A DNA stretch of 64,000 nt. Source: Persicaria tinctoria (Eukaryota; Streptophyta; Magnoliopsida; Caryophyllales; Polygonaceae). The stretch is from positions 84,065,350 to 84,129,349 of the forward strand of contig JBANSL010000006.1 in NCBI GenBank assembly GCA_037127255.1. The letters run 5' to 3'. Below, piece by piece: positions 22,560 through 33,656 of this stretch. Below the pieces are notes generated by a model. That model searched no databases and was not told where the DNA came from. It saw only the letters and a program-made list of their open reading frames with translations. The first letter of the stretch is position 1; every line of letters begins with the position of its first letter. The position numbers and the translations under genes are program-made.

Positions 22560-23170
22560 TGTTTGAGTTGAGCTGTTATATAGTAGACTTAAATCAAAAC
22601 GCAATATTCAGTCTCCTAATTCACCACTTTCAACCACAACGAGTAGCAGATCACTTACAATTGCATGGTTTCGTAAGGAATAGAACGATCAAGACACCTA
22701 TAAAACAGAACAATATATACCTAGCCAATTCCAATTCACCCCTACCAGGAATTCAAAGAAACCCAAAACCAGTGGAAATCAACGACAGTAAAAGGGTGCC
22801 ACCAAAAAGCATCATCCATCACAATATTAATACAACGAGCGATTGAGATTGTTTCAATCGATAACATGATAAGTGTGAATTAGTAAAGATTAAATCGAGG
22901 GAAACTCGGATTATGAATACCTAAAAAAGGGAGAAGTGAAGAAGCAGGTTCAGAATTACTCGGATGATGAACGATAAAACCATACTGATGTGCAAATATC
23001 AGACACATCCATTCTCGCAGATCAAGCGAACAACAAAAGCGAATCCCACAATCGCAATAACGAAGCACATATCTAACAAAAATAGGGCAGGAATACACTA
23101 TATTGGCGGAGAAAAACCAGATCCAGATAAAACGAAGACAATCGCAAGCAACCAAACAGCAAAACGAAAA
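22560..23170. other. Spacer, nothing recognised
   Basis: No supported gene. Open frames on both strands lack family patterns. It may be intron or leader sequence of a captured gene on the minus strand. Confidence 0.4.
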
Positions 23171-23199
23171 TCATTGCTTATACAAACGAGAATCTGCAC

Positions 23200-23560
23200 A
23201 GATCTTACCTTGTGCGCTCCCTCGATCTGTTGTTCGCTCTGCCCTCGCTAGCCAGCGCTCTCGATCTTCGGCGCTCTCGATCTCCGTCTCGAGCACTCTC
23301 GCTAGCCGGCGCTCGCGCCTCTTGCTTGCATCTCGAGCAATCTGAGATTCGAGATCTCCAGCGCTCTCGAGCACCCTCGCCCGCGTCTCCAGCACTCTGA
23401 GATCCGAGATCTCCGGCACTAGAGGAGATCTTGATCTCCCGGCGCTCGCGCGAACGCTCGCTCCCTCGCTCTCGTCTTCGCTCGCTCCGAGGAGACGAGA
23501 AGATCCGAGATCCGGCGATGCTCCGAGATCTGGCGAAGGAGATCTGCAGGAGAGAGATAT
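23200..23560. repeat. GC-rich inner end of the Pack-MULE, right
   Basis: Dense gctctcgatctc, ctccagcactc and gagatccgagatct phrases with many short direct and inverted repeats. It mirrors the block at 16.0-16.3 kb. Frames are open by composition only. Confidence 0.5.
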
Positions 23561-23695
23561 TGGAGAGAGAGATTGGATTGGGGGCAAGAAAAAAAAATTG
23601 AGAATTATATATGGGACATTTTGCTCATTTGTCCAAAACGTGGCTATTTTGCAAAATTGTTCAAAAAAGGTGTTTGCAAATTTTTTCACAATAAA

Positions 23696-24300
23696 ATCCC
23701 ATAAAAGATAGAATATTATCTAAATAGATAAAATATAATCTAATATGGATAAACTACAATCCCAAATGGATAAGATAAAATCTAAATGGAAAGAATCTTC
23801 GAAGACTTGATCTCCAAGCAAAATGACGACGTAGAAGCCCTAGGGAAACCGGTCCTCAAAGGATAAGAGCAATTCTGATAGAATTTTGGAAGATTCTTTC
23901 CAGATTCGGATCCTGCAAAATCGGCTGGCCCCGCTAGGATTTCGGGTTGGAACCATATGGTTTCGGGTTGGAATTTCCTCTTTTCACCCTTTAAAATAGG
24001 GCTGGATCGGTATGAAACTAAGAAAAAACTTGGATTACCATCAAATGTATTGACCCTATTCGGTATACGATTTTCCATACCATCTACCAACTCACCGATG
24101 TCGGTAACCGATACTGTTCGTAACCGATATTACCAACGGTACGACGTCGACATTACCAACATACAATTGCGATATAAAATTTCCTGATTTTTTTCTCGTA
24201 ACCGATAGTACCAATGGTAACTGACAGTACCATGTTATTTTAAGAAAAAATGCCGGAGAGGTTTGTCTCCATGGAATGAGTATTCCCTACCGCTTATAGC
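23696..24300. other. AT-rich spacer
   Basis: No gene recognised. A short phrase gtaaccgata is repeated near 24102, 24120 and 24198. Confidence 0.45.
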
Positions 24301-24312
24301 GCCTTCATTCAA

Positions 24313-24316
<4 letters not shown>

Positions 24317-24350
<34 letters not shown>

Positions 24351-24351
24351 T
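24317..24351. repeat. AT/AG compound microsatellite
   Basis: A run of (AT)n followed directly by (AG)n. Confidence 0.9.
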
Positions 24352-24946
24352 ATGGATAAATTGTGCACACCCCTTAGGGTGTACCTTGTGCATAATTGTG
24401 GGCATTTTATCTAAATAAATTGGATGCGGGAGATTGTGACACTTGTTCCACCTATTAAAAATAAAATTGAAAAACCATCTCAAAGCTCAGGATGAAACGC
24501 GTGGGAAAGTGGGTAGATAAAACCCTAAATCAGAATTAGTATCGTCTTCATCCTTGTGTACCTGAAAGAACAGAGGGGAGCCGAAGAGAAAGACATCCTA
24601 AGCAGACGCCATTGACAAGTCGATTCAACCATCGACAGCGATGCGAGTGTCTGTTTTCTGGGCTATTCGATCTATTGCCAAGGCAACTCCACTCCAGGAG
24701 GTTGCCATTGGGGTATTTTGTCTTTCGTTAGTGCCAGCCGCTGACGTCGTTGCTCTCACAGAGGGAGAATAGGATGGATCTATGTTGGAGACCAATGGAC
24801 GATGAAGATGAGTCGGCGACGAAGTTACGATGGTGGCAGATCTGGGCAATGGTGGCAATGGAGGACGATGGAGGCGAGGCTGGCTCCAACTCCCATGTTC
24901 ATTCTCCCTCTCCTTCAACTTGACTCCCCGGTTCATTCTACCTCTC

Positions 24947-26877
24947 CTTGTATGTTGCAGGGTGCGCTGCTTCACGACGAAGGTGAAGAAGTCAATGATG
25001 ATCTGGGCGGGTCTAACTCGCTGCTTCACGACGAAGATGAAGAAGTCAACGACGATCTTGTATGTTGCAGGATGCGCTGCTCCCAAGTGCAAGTGGTCAT
25101 TTCGGAGTTCGACTTACAAGGAAACGGGGTTATGGATGATCCGAAAGCTTGTGGACGAGCACACGTGCTCGCTGAACGAGGCGGTTTGACAAAAATGCAG
25201 TGCGACATACACGCAGCTGGGGCGGCGCATTGTCGAAAGGTATATGACCCAATACGTAATACTTAACTGGACTCTTGCCTAAATTCCACTGGACATATAG
25301 AGATATAAACTGGACATACTTTGGTAGATACTGGAGACACAACAATTGTAACCGGACAACAACTTATATACACTGAACATACGTTAATAAAAACTGGACA
25401 CACAACTATCTTAACTGGACACACTAGTTTGTGAATGGGCATGTGTAGTTTCAGACGGTCAAAGAAGCCCTTCGATCCGGACCAAGTGCAGAGGATGATG
25501 AAGTCACAACTGGGGGTCACATGCAGCTACTGGAAGGCGCGCCGAGCCCGGTTGAGTGCGAGGGACAACGTGTACGGAACGGGCGAGGAAAGATATCGGA
25601 GAATGTACTCGTACATGTACATGCTGGAGCAGGCCAATCCCGCCTAGGATGTACACGAGGATAGAACACGACACGGAGGGGTGATTCAAGTATGCGTTTG
25701 TGAGTGTTGGAGCGTGGCGGAGAGCTATCCCCAACCTACGAAAGGTCAGTCCTTTCGTAAATGGAACATTACGCTTATCTAATTTAAACATGATGCTCAT
25801 AATAATACGACATGCCATATGTTTGATTAGACATGACACCTCTAACACCTCAAGATGTTTATTCTCCAGGTTATATCGGTGGACGGGAGCTTCTTGAAGG
25901 GGAAATTTCGAGGGTGCTTGCTATTTGCTACCGCACAAGACGCTGACCACCACATTTACCCCGTCGGCTTCGCCCTGGTTGACGGCGAGAATGATGGGTC
26001 TTGGGGGTTCTTTTTAAGGTAGATGTTGCGTGTCCTTGAAGACACGACGGATCTGGTGTGGGTATCTGACCGCCACATGACCATCTTGAAGGGCATATGG
26101 GATAGCTACACATTCGCGAAGCACGACATATGCACATATCACTTATTTCAAAATGTCCGTTTTCGGTTCAAGTGCGGGGGCTTGCAAGAAGAGTTCATGA
26201 CGATGTGTAAAACTTACACGTACGAGGAGTTCCAAGCGTTGTACGCGGAGTTCTGTGCACGGGTTCCCAGAGTGGGCCAATATCAAGGAGGTCGGGTTCA
26301 ACACTGGGCAAGGGCTTTCTACGCCGGGAATAGGTACAATATTACAACCACTAATAACTCCGAGTGCTTGAACTCGGTGTTCAAATATCCTAGGAATTTG
26401 CCGCTAAAAACCCTTGTAGATGCCATCCTTGAGACCGTCAGCACGTGGTTCGCCAGATATAGGAAGACAAGCGCCGAGAAGGGGAAAGTCGTCAGCGATT
26501 GGGTTGGTAATGCCATCAGAGCAAACTTCGTGCAATCCCATTCCATGGTGGTCAGACAGCTGAGTCCTCATGAGTTCGAGGCACGCAAGGGAACCTCCAT
26601 CTGGCTTGTAAACCTAACAGGACGTCTATGTACCTGCAGACGCTTCAACGTCGACCAGTACCCATGCGCAGACGCAATCGCAGCATCCCAATTGCACGTG
26701 GTAGATGTGTACTCGCTCGTGAACGACTTGTACAAGGTAGACGCGTGGTGTGCGTGCTACAAGGACATGATCTACCCAGTCCCGTCGCGAGACACTTGGA
26801 GGGTACCCAAGGCAATCACCAATGAGACTTGCCTCCCCCCCTATCAAGGTACGCCCTGGCAAGCTGAAGACATCTAG
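24947..26877 (+). pseudogene. MULE (MURA-type) transposase
   Basis: From the 5' end: a WRKY-GCM1-like zinc finger, CAAPKCKWSFRSSTYKETGL then WMIRKLVDEHTC (25070-25165), followed by an in-frame TGA; an intron-like stretch rich in ACTGGACA; SKKPFDPDQVQRMMKSQLGV (25450-25510); and the DDE region VISVDGSFLKGKFRG...VGFALVDGEND (25869-26010) interrupted by a TAG at 26020. The last part, 26023-26877, stays open: VSDRHMTILKGI carries the second Asp, and a SWIM zinc finger reads CTCRRFNVDQYPCADAIAA, in which the usual His after PC is missing (PCAD, not PC.H). A tandem duplication of about 60 bp (cgctgcttcacgacgaag) lies at 24963-25060. The nonsense codons and lost SWIM ligand indicate a dead transposase. 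Confidence 0.85.
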
Positions 26878-26879
26878 GT

Positions 26880-27473
26880 GCCCGTCTCAGTGGGAAAGGA
26901 AGTTCCCGAAACGGCGCCGCACCTAGTAACCGCCCGCGACATACTTGGTCGATCATATGGATATTACATGATGGGCACATATTTTGACATGACATATAAT
27001 GGGTAAGACATGACAGTAGGTATTTACAACGTTTTGTAATCAGGGCTCACTTATTCGGAAACGTTATCGCTCCCCCTTTTACATTGAAGTATGGACTTCA
27101 CCCGTGTTTTGTAATTAAGGCTTGTTGGGCCTGGGTGCAGCTATTTCAGTTTGTACATGACATGCAGTAATATTAACTTGCCAGGTGATATTTTGGACAT
27201 GACATGTTGTAATTGTCAGTGTCAATGGAAATGCGGACGGCGTAAATATATAAGTGTCAACCATCGTATGACCTACATGATAACATAGTTTCAAAAACAA
27301 CATGACATCATAGTTTCAAAACCTGAGCCCTAGGTTTCCCAAAATGACATACCGTCGATACCAAAGTCAACCAAATAAAATCCTACGAAAACACAAATGT
27401 GCAAGCCACCAACAACATGTCCAGACAACAGTACAACCAACAATGTTCTTGTAAATGGAGACGGAGGAAATGA
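26880..27473. other. Spacer between convergent MULE genes
   Basis: No gene. It holds several copies of the phrase acatgaca (near 26991, 27007, 27155, 27197, 27299), which also recurs in the introns of the neighbouring Ulp1 gene. Confidence 0.6.
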
Positions 27474-30400
27474 CTACTGAGGATCGGGGCTGGGTCGGAA
27501 AGAACCATGGTAGATGGTAACACAGAGGACTAGGCGATAGGCATCGATAAAGGCGTCGTCCACCCCTTTGAATACGCGGTCGCCTGATGCGAGCATCTGC
27601 ATGAAATGAATAGCGTAGGGGCCAGAGTCTCCTCTGCGTCCCAAAAAGTATATGTGTCAAACCAAATTCGCAGCAATTACACAATAAATCAGAAGATGGA
27701 CAACGACGACTTGCGATTGCTTGTTTTGAGGAATCCCCTTCAAACGGTTGTACTTGAACGGCTGGGGCAGTTTCCTTGCATGCTTGGCGTGCAACTCTAG
27801 GTGGCCATTCATCAGCGGGGGCAGGGTGTGCGTGATGGGCTTCAGAAGGCCGGGCAAATGTCGCTCACGAGTCAGACGAGTGTTCGGATCATACACACGG
27901 ACAGTCCACTCGGCCAGGTCGATCTCCAGCACAACCCAGTGGTTGTCCTTCATATTCCAGGGGCCAACACGCGGTTGACGCTGGCCCAAGGCTTCGGACA
28001 CCGCTCAGGCAACATACCATTGAAGTAGTACTCCAACTCCTCGTCGACGTTCATGCCGGTATGTCTCTACAGTAGTACCCCGAAGTATGGGTCGACGACT
28101 GCGACGCCTGCGTACTTTGACTCGCTGGCTACCTCCTTTCGGAGGATGTTGCATGCTTGGTCGATATGCTGCAAACAAGGAACATGTGTCCAGTCAACAA
28201 ACAAATTGTTATGTTATCGGAGCACAGGTGGGCGGACTTTACCTCTGAGCCCACCATTTTCTTTGGCGTTTTTAGGTCCCCGAAGAAATCACTCTAGAGG
28301 AGGGTGCGCATCATTGTACGTGCAGGGTCAGTCCCTTCGGCGTCGTTGCTGGTCAACCACATGGAGAAGGCGTCCATGTCGGACCTGGTCGTCAGGCCCA
28401 AGGCCACAGCGTCAACCCCCACAATGACCTTCTTCCCCTTGGCGGCCCGCGACTTCTTCAGCCCCTTCGTCACTTCGTCAACCACCTCCTTTTCCTTGTT
28501 CCCCTTCTCGACACACGACTTCTTCATCGCCTGAGTGACTTCGTGGCCATCTAACGTCGCAGGCGCTCGCCTCACCCTTCCCCCCTTACGCTGAAGGGGA
28601 ACAACGCCCTCTTCATGTGTCTCCTATGGTGGTAGACATGACACAAACTTAAAATAACATGACAGATACGTCACATCACATGACAGTACCATTAACACGA
28701 CCTACCTCAGGGGTTGTCTGTGTCGTTGGTGCTTCTGGCTCGGAGATGGTTGTCGTGGCCCCAGGCCCTTTGGCCCCAGTCTTAGAGCCCTCAGCTAACA
28801 CCTCATCCACATTAGCCCGATCCTGCAACATGACAACAAATGATTGTTGACATGACACCTAACGTACTTCACATGACACTCGACATCAGATGGCTTACCT
28901 CAGCGGTTGTGACGGTGGTGGCTGCTACTGGCTCAACACTGGTTGCTCTTACCATTTCCCCTTGCCCTGTGCTATCAGTCAAACCCTTTTCCTTCAACAC
29001 TTCATCACCCTACGCAAATATGCGAATGAACTTAGTGTCGACACCATTGTCAACAGGGACATCGCGATACGACAGGGATGACTTACCTCTATGGTGGGTG
29101 TTTTTTAGGGGGTTCTTGTGGATCAGCATCCTTCTCCATTTCGGTGTCCCCATGGCCTGGTCCCTTATTCTTACCCATCTCCTTTAGATTATGAGTTCGT
29201 GTCACCGTCATTCACAAAACTGACATCACGATTTCAGTTAGAGTACTTACCTCATAGGTTGTCTTGGTGGTTTCATCTCCATCTACATCGGTACCCAATT
29301 TCTGACCCATTTCCTTAACTGTCTCCTCACCCTACGTAAATATGGGAATGACGTTACCATGACGCCTATATTGTTGTACATGACGCCTATATTGTTATAC
29401 ATGACGGTTATGGATACTGACATGACAAATTGAACATGTTACCTCCTTCGACTGCAACTCAACATCTTTGGTTTCCTCCACATAAGTTCCATGCCTGTCT
29501 TATGAGTGTGTCACCTCGTCCTCGCCTCTCTTCTTCCCCCTCACCTCCCTTCTTAGCTCCTGCATCGCCGTCTCAACCCTTTGCATCCTCTCGTTAAACG
29601 TTGCCATTATGCTCCTCCCCAGATCATCCATCTTAGACAAAATCTTTGACACATCCACTTGGGTAGCTGTCGTACTTCCCTCACCCTGCGTGCCTGACCC
29701 GGATGCTTCCGTCGTGCTCGACCCATGTTTCGCTTTATACTCCACCACGAGGTTGTCGAAGAACTTATCCGGCTTCTCTTTCGCGAAGATGGCGCCAAGG
29801 ATAACCCCCTTCCTCACCTCCTCGACATCCGGGAGGAGGACTATCCGAACAGCGTCGACCTCGTCGAACATGCCAAACTCGTCCTTCGACTGTTGGATGA
29901 GGGAGGCAAGAGAATCATACATGATATTGTGCTCTTTCGACTTATACCACAGGCACTGAGGGTAGATTATGTCGTCGCTGGTGGCAGCAAATTGTCTTGC
30001 AACTGGGCGCCTAGCCTCGTACACAGATAACTACAAACAAAAAAAAAAACAGGTGATGACATGTTCACACTTTGCATTTAATCGTGTTCGGTTTGGATTT
30101 TACAATGCACAGTTCCTATGTCCAGTTACCATGATTCAGTGTCCAGTTTAAATCATTATTTATCATGTGAGCTTTATTTACATACCTCGAATGCAAGAGG
30201 GAAGCCGGCTAACAAGTACGACGGGCGAGAGCTGCTGACCCCGTGCTGGAACTTGCGTTCAACATCCCGGTAGAGGAACTCGTGGCTTCGTTCGTAGCAC
30301 GGTCTCCCCCAAGGGTAACACAAGAACGCCTCAGTGTCAAACACCATGTTCACAACCCACCCTTGAATATAGTTGCGGGGTTCCTTCGCAAAGAGCACCG

Positions 30401-30897
30401 CCTCCACCAACATTATGAGCGCGAACTTAAAGCGTTTGGCGGCGGAACGCTCGGACTTCATCCTCATCTTCTCCGCCTCTAAGAACTCTAAGCAGGTAGC
30501 CTTGTCCGCCTAAGTGTCCACGGTCCGCAGCACGTTTGACGAGAACTTCAGTCCGGTCACTAGCGCGAACTCCGTGATGGAGAACCGGACTATGGACCCC
30601 TGGATCATGTACCAGGTTTCATGCTTCTTTTTCGACCGCAGCTGCCACTGCAGGACGTAGTGAACTAGCTGTGCTGAGAACTCAACTTTGGCACCGAGCC
30701 TCGCAATGCCGCCAAACTGGCTTTCACAAAGACGCTTCCAGTCTAAGGCGCTCAGGTACCGGTCTAGCAGGAAAAGGACCTGGGGTCTGGTGTATTGGTT
30801 GCACCTACACTTGAAATGCTGGTCCTCGGGGACGGCATATATTGCCTACATGCTGGTCCTCAGGGACGGCATAGAGCGACTCATCTATAAAACACTC
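27474..30897 (-). pseudogene. DUF1985-Ulp1 (C48) peptidase gene of the MULE
   Basis: Multi-exon minus-strand gene. The N-terminal DUF1985-like part reads RYLSALDWKRLCESQFGGIA, FSITEFALVTGLKFSSN and KRFKFALIMLVEAVLF (30790-30180). Next come a coiled-coil/low-complexity exon (30024-29500) and a basic exon (28620-28240). The Ulp1 domain holds the catalytic His in NHWVVLEIDLAEWTVRVYDP (27955-27895), Asp in VYDPN and Gln in GIPQN; the last exon reads GDSGPYAIHFMQML to 27474. The Ulp1 family motif is DCG; here the codon is TCT (Ser), so the nucleophile is replaced. In-frame stops occur near 30510 (TAG), 28294 (TAG) and 28070 (TAG). A one-base loss precedes WNMKDNHW. The gene is a pseudogene. Introns are rich in acatgaca. 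Ulp1 proteins cleave SUMO-like conjugates; the role in MULEs is unknown. Confidence 0.82.
30820..30880. repeat. Short tandem duplication in DUF1985 exon
   Basis: The phrase tgctggtcctcggggacggc recurs about 30 bp later as tgctggtcctcagggacggc, duplicating part of the exon and shifting its frame. Confidence 0.85.
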
Positions 30898-31309
30898 TAC
30901 CCTTGATCGACACTACCCAAACCATACCTCGCATGTTGTCGGTGTCTGCATTATCCTTCTTTCTCCGGATCCACCCATGTTCTTGTTTGATACCCTGCAA
31001 GTTGGGGAGCAATACTTTAGCATTCTGCAAATATTTGCACATTATCATCACACCAGTCACAATGCACATGACCGTAAGTTTATATAACATGTCATCTGAC
31101 CATTATAAGATGACAGAAACCATATCTTACCCTATACTTATCACACTTTAAGTAAATTTCTAGCCTCACCATATCTTACCTTATACTTATCACATGAGCA
31201 TTGTAACCATTTTATAGCTTCAACACAATATACGTCGCGCAAGTTTGCATATAAACATGACAGGAACCCTATTAAACATGTCAACTAAATATTCAAAACA
31301 TGACATGTT
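30898..31309. other. AT-rich spacer up to the CACTA end
   Basis: No gene. A short repeat, accatatcttaccttatacttatcac in two near copies (31118 and 31168), and more acatgaca phrases (31255, 31297) are present. Confidence 0.5.
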
Positions 31310-31324
31310 CACTACTAAAAACGC

Positions 31325-31760
31325 GGGAAATAGCTACGGGAAATAGCAACGAATTTAGCCACGAATGTCCGTTGCTAACCGGTTTAGCCACGGGCGCGCC
31401 ATCCCTTGCTATTTGCCTCGTAGCTAATAGCAACGGGCCGTTAGCCAGGGATGTTAGCAATGAACTTTCTATGCCCATTGCTACATCCGTGGCTAATAGT
31501 AGGTGATATATGTCGTGGCTGTGGCTACGAACCCGGTTTGAAAACAACCTCGAAATTGTAGTCGTGGCTGAGTTCGTTGTTGTGTTCGTGGCTACAAGCT
31601 GGTGATGAACCGTGCTGAGTTCGTTGCCGATCCGTTGCTAAGGCCGTTGCTAAGGTCATTACTAGTGTTGTTGGTGGGGTCGTTGCTAATTTTGTTGCTA
31701 AGGTTGTGGGTAGCGCCAGTTATACTGCCGTTGCTATTTTTAGGCTAATTTCGTGTCGTG
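31325..31760. repeat. CACTA subterminal repeats, left
   Basis: Frequent tagcaacg, tagccacg, gtggctac and cgttgctaa motifs with irregular spacing. The same motifs occur at the right end. Confidence 0.8.
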
Positions 31761-32075
31761 GCTCATGTTGTTGATGGTTTCGTGTCATTGGTTCCTTTCA
31801 TTTTGGGGTGATATTGTGAATGCAATATATATAAATACGATACGAAAGACATACATGTAAAGTCATAACATGTTACTAGTGCAAACGAAACAGTCATCCA
31901 ACAAAAACAACATAAGTCTAAACCAAAGATAGTTGTTCGGCAGCAAACGAAACACATTTAGCCGGACATTGTTGTTTGACATTCTAAAAGAGGCATCCAA
32001 ATCCAAATAGTTATATATACGAACCAAGCAAAAGAACAGAAGTCCAAACCACCAAACTGCACTTAAGCCTCCAGC

Positions 32076-33625
32076 TTACTTTAATTTTGATGTGTGTTTG
32101 CCCTTGTAGAAATCCCTCATGGTGCTAAGAAGCGTCTCCTGCATTCGATCTCCAAAGGATGACATCTCTTCCCTGAGATTTTTGGCCACCTGCGTCTGCA
32201 CTTGATCTCCCAACTCCACCATTTCTTTCCTCAAGTCTTCCTTGATTGTTGAGAATTCAGTCATCATGTAGTCTTTCGTATTGCCACTACTACGAGCTGC
32301 AGAATTCTGTCCAACAGTGTGTGCGTAGCATCCTGAACGCGTGTGTTGAGACTCTGATCCCATGTCGTGAACCCGGCCTTTCTTGACACCACTTGTTGCC
32401 TTGAGCCAAAGCTCATTCGTGTCAACCGAATTGGATCCATTGTTAGAGACTGCATCATCATCCAATGTTTCTTCGTCAAGTAGTTGGTCATACTTATCCT
32501 ATAAATTGAAAGGAAACGAAATGAATATCCAAACCAATCATATACAGATAATAACATATCAATCTGTAGAAGAATTAGCTTGCAACATCAATAGCTATAA
32601 CAAGGATGAATCGTGGAAATCAGTTGGTAAATAACTAACTTCCAACTTAGCAGAAGAAAACAACATTATATATAGCAACAAGAACGACACATTCCTAGCA
32701 GAAGACAACAAGGTGAAATCTTAAGATAATGCAGAAATAACAAGGCCATATCTTAAGACAATGCAGGATTAACAAGGCCAAATCATGGACACGTTCCTTT
32801 ATGAAACATAACAACAAGATCGACAAAGTAGCATCATTCTTAAGACAATGCAGGAATAACAAGGGGAAATCATTGACACATTCCTTTATGAAGGAGAACA
32901 ACAACAACAACGTAGCATCAATCAGCAGTATACAGAACAACAACAGCGCATCATCAATCAACAGTATACAGAACAACAACAGTATACAAAACAACAAGAG
33001 CATGAACAAAAAAGTAAGGGTCACCAATAGGATCAATCATGGACATAACACAAACAGTAAGCATTTAAAATATTAAGGGTTTAAATTCAAGTTACCACAT
33101 ATTCTTGGCATTGAGTGCCCGTCCAAGAACCATCTCATTTTCTATGACACATTTCAAAGGTTTGCTTTGGTGTGGGCTCCTTTCCAAGCTCCGTCTTCTA
33201 TGAAAACAAATGTATTCATTTATTTATGTAGGAAAATGAAATGCATGAAAATAAATGGGAAAATAAGTTAAGTAGGTAATTTAAACTGCATACAAGTCGA
33301 TTCTTGATAACAGTTGTTAAAACTGAACCACCGCTGAAAATTGGACTGTCCTTTTGTGTTGCTATGGCTCTGTTTTGCTTGTTCACTTCAGATGGATGTA
33401 GGAATTTGTCGTCCTTTCCCCATTTCTCCCACATTTTCTTCCATATCACTTGCTTGACCCACGTAGGCTTTTTATTTGTTAGTCCAATGCGTGCCTTCCC
33501 AAAAACATTCCTCAAGTGGTCCCCTCCCCTTGTGTTGAAAGCCTTGCGAACTACTGATTCTAGGAATTCATTTTCATCCCATGGACATCGATGCTACACA
33601 TAGTGAAAAAACAGTGGATTAAAGA

Positions 33626-33656
<31 letters not shown>

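Larger units (their letters stand above)
15836..23695. mobile_element. Probable Pack-MULE with captured exons
   Basis: The two ends are imperfect inverted copies. The left (15836-15935) contains ttttgtgaaatagccgcg, ttttgggacaa and tgtccccaatataa. The reverse complement of 23600-23690 contains ttttgcaaaatagccacg, ttttggacaaatg and tgtcccatatataa. Inside both ends are GC-rich, ctctctcg-rich blocks. No transposase lies between, but spliced host-gene pieces do (DCN1-like, ARM-like). This is the layout of a Pack-MULE. I could not fix a 9-bp target duplication, so the exact ends and the class are inference. Confidence 0.5.
24240..31309. mobile_element. Kaonashi-type MULE (MURA + Ulp1), ends not resolved
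   Basis: A MULE transposase (plus, to 26877) and a DUF1985/Ulp1 peptidase gene (minus, 27474-30897) face each other across about 0.6 kb. Pairing of these two genes is known for Kaonashi/Ulp1-type MULEs in plants. Both genes are decayed. No convincing terminal inverted repeats were found, so the limits given are those of the non-coding flanks and are approximate. Confidence 0.6.
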
